Position numbers and translations under genes: made by a program
Notes under the pieces: model-generated
Databases searched by the model: none
Told to the model about the DNA's origin: nothing
Seen by the model: the letters and a program-made list of their open reading frames with translations, nothing else
NCBI GenBank assembly: GCA_021292165.1
Contig: CM037877.1
Span: forward strand, 214,086,716 to 214,150,715
Length of the DNA: 64,000 nucleotides
DNA from: Shinisaurus crocodilurus
Lineage: Eukaryota; Chordata; Lepidosauria; Squamata; Shinisauridae
Direction: 5' to 3'
Part shown: positions 60,180 through 64,000 of the stretch, piece by piece
Layout: each line of letters starts with the position of its first letter
Position numbering within the stretch: the stretch's first letter is position 1

Positions 60180-60408
60180 GCTCCTTCTCAAGGCTCATGT
60201 GCCTGTTACCCATAAAGCACCAGTGTAGGCACGCGCGCGCGCTCTCTCCTTCTCCAGCAATTGGATTGCAAGCGCCTGGTGCTGTAGGAAAATACCTCCC
60301 CCTCCCTCCCTCCTTCCAGTATAGCTGGCGTCTGGCGACCCCCCAGAAAGCATGTCGCGACCCCCTTGGGGGTCCCGACCCCCAGGTTGGAGAACGTTGT
60401 CTTAGGAC

Positions 60409-60477
60409 ATCCTGGCTGGCGCATGCTGGGAGTTGTAGGATTTGTTTCTGTCTAAACATGCATAGGATTGCACCCTT
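60409..60477. mobile_element. Half of a palindromic MITE
   Basis: Right arm only: GCATGCTGGGAGTTGTAGGA, TTTCTGTCTAAACATGCATA then GGATTGCACCCTT, as at 22425. It begins just beyond the hAT target duplication. Confidence 0.75.
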
Positions 60478-60658
60478 AGCCAACAGTGTCAAGTTTCAAA
60501 TTCCTGGGCAACCAAGCACCTAGAGTTCATCTCCCTCTGTTTCCACCCAAGGCTTAGGTAGAATGTTTCTTCTTTCCAGTTAAAGTAACGTCTGATGTAA
60601 TATACATGCCTTTCTCCATTCCCTGTCACACATATTCATCTAGAGCAAAACTCTAGAG

Positions 60659-60794
60659 CAGTGCTCTCCAACCTTGGGTCCCCAGATGTTGCTGGACTAC
60701 AGCTCCCAGAATCCCTTGCCGTTAGCCATGCTGACTGGGTATGCTGGGAGCTGTAGGCCAGCAACATCTGGGGACCTAAGGTTGGAGAGCCCTG
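60659..60794. mobile_element. Palindromic hAT-type MITE with near-intact target duplication
   Basis: Starts CAGTGCTCTCCAACCTTGGG and ends as the reverse complement of CAGGGCTCTCCAACCTTAGG. The centre has CAGCTCCCAGAATCCC. Flanks CTCTAGAG and CTCCAGAG differ at one base. Same family as 39534 but older. Confidence 0.87.
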
Positions 60795-60956
60795 CTCCAG
60801 AGATTTAGGAAAAACTAGTGGACAACTTTTTAACTTGATCCACAACTCAGTGAACCCCAAATACTTATGGGTCGATGCCAGAATGCCGGCTGCATGACAT
60901 GTTTTATAATGGAATATCCTCCTTCTAACTTGAGCCACATAATGTTATAACACATT

Positions 60957-61720
60957 GACCTGATTGAGACAATATGACAACCCATTGTGGGTAGCAAACC
61001 ATAGTGGGTTGTTGTGTAGTCCGAACCCAGACTCCTTCCTGCACGGTGGCTTTTCTTTTCCAAACAAGCCACCCTGAGAACCCATGGGTGTTCAGGTTTT
61101 TTTTTATCCTGGGTTGTCATGTCCCCTGAGCCCAGGAGACTGATCTCACCACGGGTAAAGGGAACTGGCAAGTGAGGCATGAGGCAACAGCAGCAAAAAC
61201 AAAACAAAACTTGCAGCTCTTGGCAATCTCACCTGCGCCGCCGCCAGTGACAGCCCCTCCAAAGTGCCCAAGTGGCAAACTGGAGAGGCTGTCACTTGTT
61301 GGCCACTCTTTTTTTAAAAATTAGCATTTCAAAAAGTGCACACATTGTTATATTTTTTCTTCTAGTTGGACTTGCACAAGTGCAGAGGTGCGCACTTCCA
61401 TGGGTCCAAAATACAAATCCTCGCCTGGGCAATGTCCTGGGGGGTACCTGCTGTCAAGCTCTGGACATTGACCCAGAGAGGCTCCAAATAGGTTTATTTT
61501 TGACTTTGCTTTCCACTGATAGCTGCCAAAAGGCGAAAGCAAAGCTGTGAGTGATCTTTGCTCACCAAAGGGGGTAGGAGCCTTTTTTTCTCTCCCTTCG
61601 CAGCAAGATCCTCAGGGTTTTGAATGTTCCCCCCATAAGTCCCAGTGCCTCCAACTTTTCCACCCATACCTGAGACTCTACCCACCCATCCTTTTCACTA
61701 ACACTTGCCTTTGACAGCTG
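60957..61720. mobile_element. Foldback-family DNA element, right end unclear
   Basis: The left end TGACCTGATTGAGACAATAT, then GACAACCCATTGTGGGTAGC, CATAGTGGGTTGTTGTG. The interior shares CAGCCCCTCCAAAGTGCCCA, TTGCACAAGTGCAG and GGGCAATGTCCTGGGGGGTA with 49474-50795. The terminal right repeat was not identified. Confidence 0.6.
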
Positions 61721-62845
61721 TCAGAAGTAGGGCTTTTTTGAAAAGATACAGGCAGGGCAAAATAGGGTAGTTTGGACAGGGAAGTATACATATGAAACGA
61801 CAACATAGACCCTAAAACGTAGGAATGCCATTCCATGCCCAGTTATATGTTCTTATATGTTATACGTACCTTTGATTTCAATCGGACAAAGTTTATGTAC
61901 CTGCATTACAGATTGCAATCTATCCTTCTGATCCAGAACAAGAGTGTAGCAGAACACAGAAGGGACACATTGGGTTTGTGGGGCTGAAGGCACTTGCACA
62001 GCTCTACGGAATCCCTGGTGCCCTCTTGCCAAATTTCCACCCTGCCTAGCAAGCAAACAGTCCAGTCAGAAGCTTCAGCCTCTGGGGACATTGTTCCCCT
62101 TAGAAAAGGTAGAATGGGGTAAAGAGAAAGGGACTGAAGTGGACATCCCTTCTGACCCTCCTTCCAGCTCTGTGAGAACACCTTGGGTTTCAGAGCTCCC
62201 AAAATCCTATCTACTATTGGGTGAGGGAACACTGAGACTTTGCCCCTGTCCTGTGTCCAGTGTAGCAGAGCTATGCTTACATACTGCTGGATATAGGTTT
62301 CTGCACTACCACCATTGCCTGTATCTGTCTTTTGCATACCTGCTAGGAGTGATCTGAGCTGAAGTCTGCTTTTGCATGAGAATGGCATATAAATGTACTG
62401 CTGCCAGAGAACAAGAACATTACAGGATTGGTGCTGTAGGGTGCTGAATATTATCCAGGAGCCTCACGATAGGAGAAAGAAAAGGATGGACACCTTTGAT
62501 GGGATCAGTGCTGAGCAAATATCAGAGCGAGATGATCTGAGCAATGAAGGAACCAGTTTAAGACATGGAAAAGGCTTAGCCTGTGATGTGGACTATGACA
62601 GTCTGTTTGCCTTGGCAATGGGGATGCTGCAATCCTCCTTCCTGGGCCCAGATGTGTGGTGAGACACAGATCATATCCAGCGAGCATGCATGATTTGTCA
62701 TGCCTACTTCTAAGGGGAACAGGGAACAGCTAGAGTGGATGAGGGCCAAGCTCCTCTTAAGCATCTAGCTGGGGAACATGGGGGAATGAAGAGGAGGCTA
62801 AGGGTAACATTTTCACCACCATCCCGCATAGAGGCAAACAGTGGT
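61721..62845. other. Upstream intron, one unexplained open frame
   Basis: No repeat family recognised. A plus-strand frame at 62393-62662 (containing MDTFDGISAEQISERDD and LACDVDYDSLFALAMGM) has an unusually acidic, protein-like composition. I know no match, and it lies antisense in the plexin intron. It could be part of a decayed retroelement ahead of the CR1 fragment. Confidence 0.3.
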
Positions 62846-62849
62846 GACA

Positions 62850-64000
62850 AAAAATAAAGTTCTCAACCTTATTGACAAATTGAAAGTTAATAAATAACCA
62901 GGCCCAGATGGTATCCATCCTAATCTTATGACAAAAATATGTAACATATCCCTAAGATCAGCTTCTGTACCAGAGGATGGGAGAATGGCCAGTGTAACAG
63001 CAATTTTTTAAAAGGGATCCGGGCGATACGGGAAATCACAGGATAGTTAGCTTAATGTCTGTTCTGGGTAAATTTATGGAAAGCATTATTAAACATTAAC
63101 TTTGTAAGCGTATAGAAGGACAAGCCCTGCTAAGAAAGAATCAACATGACTTCCGTAAAGGTAAGTCCTGTCTTACTAACCTTTTAGAATTCTTTGAGAG
63201 TGTCATTAAACATGTGGACAGGGGTGATCCAGTAGACATTGTTTACTTGAACTTCCAAAAGGCTTTTGATAAAGTCTCTCACCAAAGACTCCTGAGCAAA
63301 CTTAGCAGTCATGGAATAAGAGGAGAGGTCCTCTAATGGATCAGTAACTGGTTAAGGAACAGAAAGCAGAGAGTAGGAAAAAATGGTAAATTCTCCCAAT
63401 GGAGGGATGCAAACAGTGGGGTCCCACAGGGATCTGTATTGAGACCAATGCTTTTCATCTTATTCATAACTGATCTGGAATTAGCAGTGAGCAGTGAAAT
63501 GGTCACATTTGCTGATGACATCAAATTATTTAGGGTGGTTAAAACAAAAAGGGATTGTGAGGAGCTCCAAAAGGATCTCTCCAAACTGGGAGAATGGGCA
63601 TCAAAATGGCAAATGTGGTTCAATATACTGTAAGCAAGTGCAAAGTGATGCACATTGTGCCAAAACATCCCAACTTCAAGTATAAGCTGATGGAATCTGA
63701 GCTAGTGATAGCTGACCAAGAAAGAGATCTTGGGGTTGTGGTGGACAACTCAACGAAAATGTCAACCCAGTGTGTGGCTGCTGTGAAAAAGGCAAACTCC
63801 ATGTTAGGCATAATTAGGAAAAGAATTGGAAATAAAACTGCCCATATCATACTCCCCTTATACAGATGTATGGTGTGACCACACTTAGAGTACTGTGCAC
63901 AGTTCTGGTCACAGCACCTAAAAAATGGATTTTGTAGAGCTGGGAAAATGTGAGAAAAAGGCAACTAAAATGATCAAGTGGCTAGAGTAACTCCCCTATG
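62850..64000 (+). mobile_element. CR1-clade LINE fragment (reverse transcriptase), continues past window
   Basis: Successive blocks in changing frames: PGPDGIHPNLM, SLRSASVPEDGRMASVTAIF, VLGKFMESII, LTNLLEFFESVIKHVDRGDP, VDIVYLNFQKAFDKVSHQRL, QWRDANSGVPQGSVLRPMLF, VTFADDIKLFRVVKTKRDCE and ERDLGVVVDNSTKMSTQCVA. These are the fingers, palm (with the F-A-D-D catalytic box) and thumb of CR1 ORF2. At least three stops or shifts make it non-functional; decay is moderate. The endonuclease part is absent. Confidence 0.88.

Larger units (their letters stand above)
58740..60399. mobile_element. hAT transposon, 1.66 kb, with intact 8-bp target duplication
   Basis: The left end CAGTGGTCCCCAACCTTTTT with GTCGCGACCCCC is mirrored by the right end GTCGCGACCCCCTTGGGGG...CCAACC...CG TTG (minus strand: CAACGTTCTCCAACCTGGGG). 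Flanking octamers TCTTAGGA at 58732-58739 and 60400-60407 are identical. It contains a complete SINE (59165-59420) and GC-rich low-complexity sequence with three copies of a short motif. No transposase domain was recognised in its open frames. Confidence 0.88.

Noticed and set aside
59532..60215. Overlapping open frames of 188 aa (minus) and 182 aa (plus)
   Set aside because: Both run through GC-rich microsatellites and CAG/CT repeats inside the hAT element, are low complexity, and overlap on opposite strands. No domain is visible.
62850..64000. Active CR1 element
   Set aside because: Frame changes and stops interrupt the reverse transcriptase and no endonuclease is present in the window.
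55104..64000. An additional upstream plexin exon
   Set aside because: I looked on the minus strand for the expected RBD-ending exon and found neither the sequence nor a matching phase-0 donor.

Overview
The window is eukaryotic, almost certainly from a squamate reptile (lizard or snake). The evidence is a split vertebrate gene with GT/AG introns and an interspersed-repeat mix typical of squamates: CR1, L2 and L1 LINE remnants, a 5S rRNA-derived SINE with a CR1-like tail, tRNA-derived SINEs, many short palindromic DNA transposons with 8-bp target duplications, and abundant microsatellites. No bacterial gene, operon, CRISPR array or intact viral gene is present. The species cannot be named from the sequence alone.

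The only cellular gene I can support is the 3' end of a plexin-A gene on the minus strand, most likely PLXNA4. Six coding exons were found at 55103-55004, 51419-51229, 49384-49215, 41308-41096, 40019-39869 and 35689-35594. All splice phases are compatible, and together they encode the last 306 residues: the end of the Rho-binding domain, the C-terminal half of the split GAP domain and the C-terminal tail. The exons upstream (transmembrane, juxtamembrane and first GAP half) lie beyond 64000. The 3' UTR probably runs from 35593 down to about 33.97 kb.

By region: 1-33.9 kb is intergenic DNA downstream of the gene. It holds LTR fragments (start of window; about 30 kb; perhaps 4.3 and 16.2 kb), an L1 tail (17.0-17.8 kb), CR1 remnants (21.4-22.2 and 27.9-28.4 kb), an L2 tail (29.3-29.95 kb), several hAT-type elements, foldback elements (5.1, 6.8, 25.7-26.8 and 28.8-29.2 kb) and long stretches without recognisable content. 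From 35.6 to 55.1 kb exons alternate with repeat-laden introns. From 55.1 to 64 kb the next upstream intron holds a 1.66-kb hAT element with a SINE inside it, a palindromic MITE, a foldback element and, at the right edge, a CR1 reverse-transcriptase fragment running out of the window.

I found no new multi-gene system. The points most worth checking are structural: a perfect 201-bp direct repeat at a transposon end (43.8/44.2 kb), a TA-flanked MITE carrying four internal copies of a roughly 110-bp module (36.5-37.3 kb), a GC-rich foldback element (28.8-29.2 kb), a dispersed foldback family with at least four members, a 99-bp alternating purine-pyrimidine tract (47.0 kb), and a plexin exon with a SINE next to its donor and a CA repeat near its acceptor.
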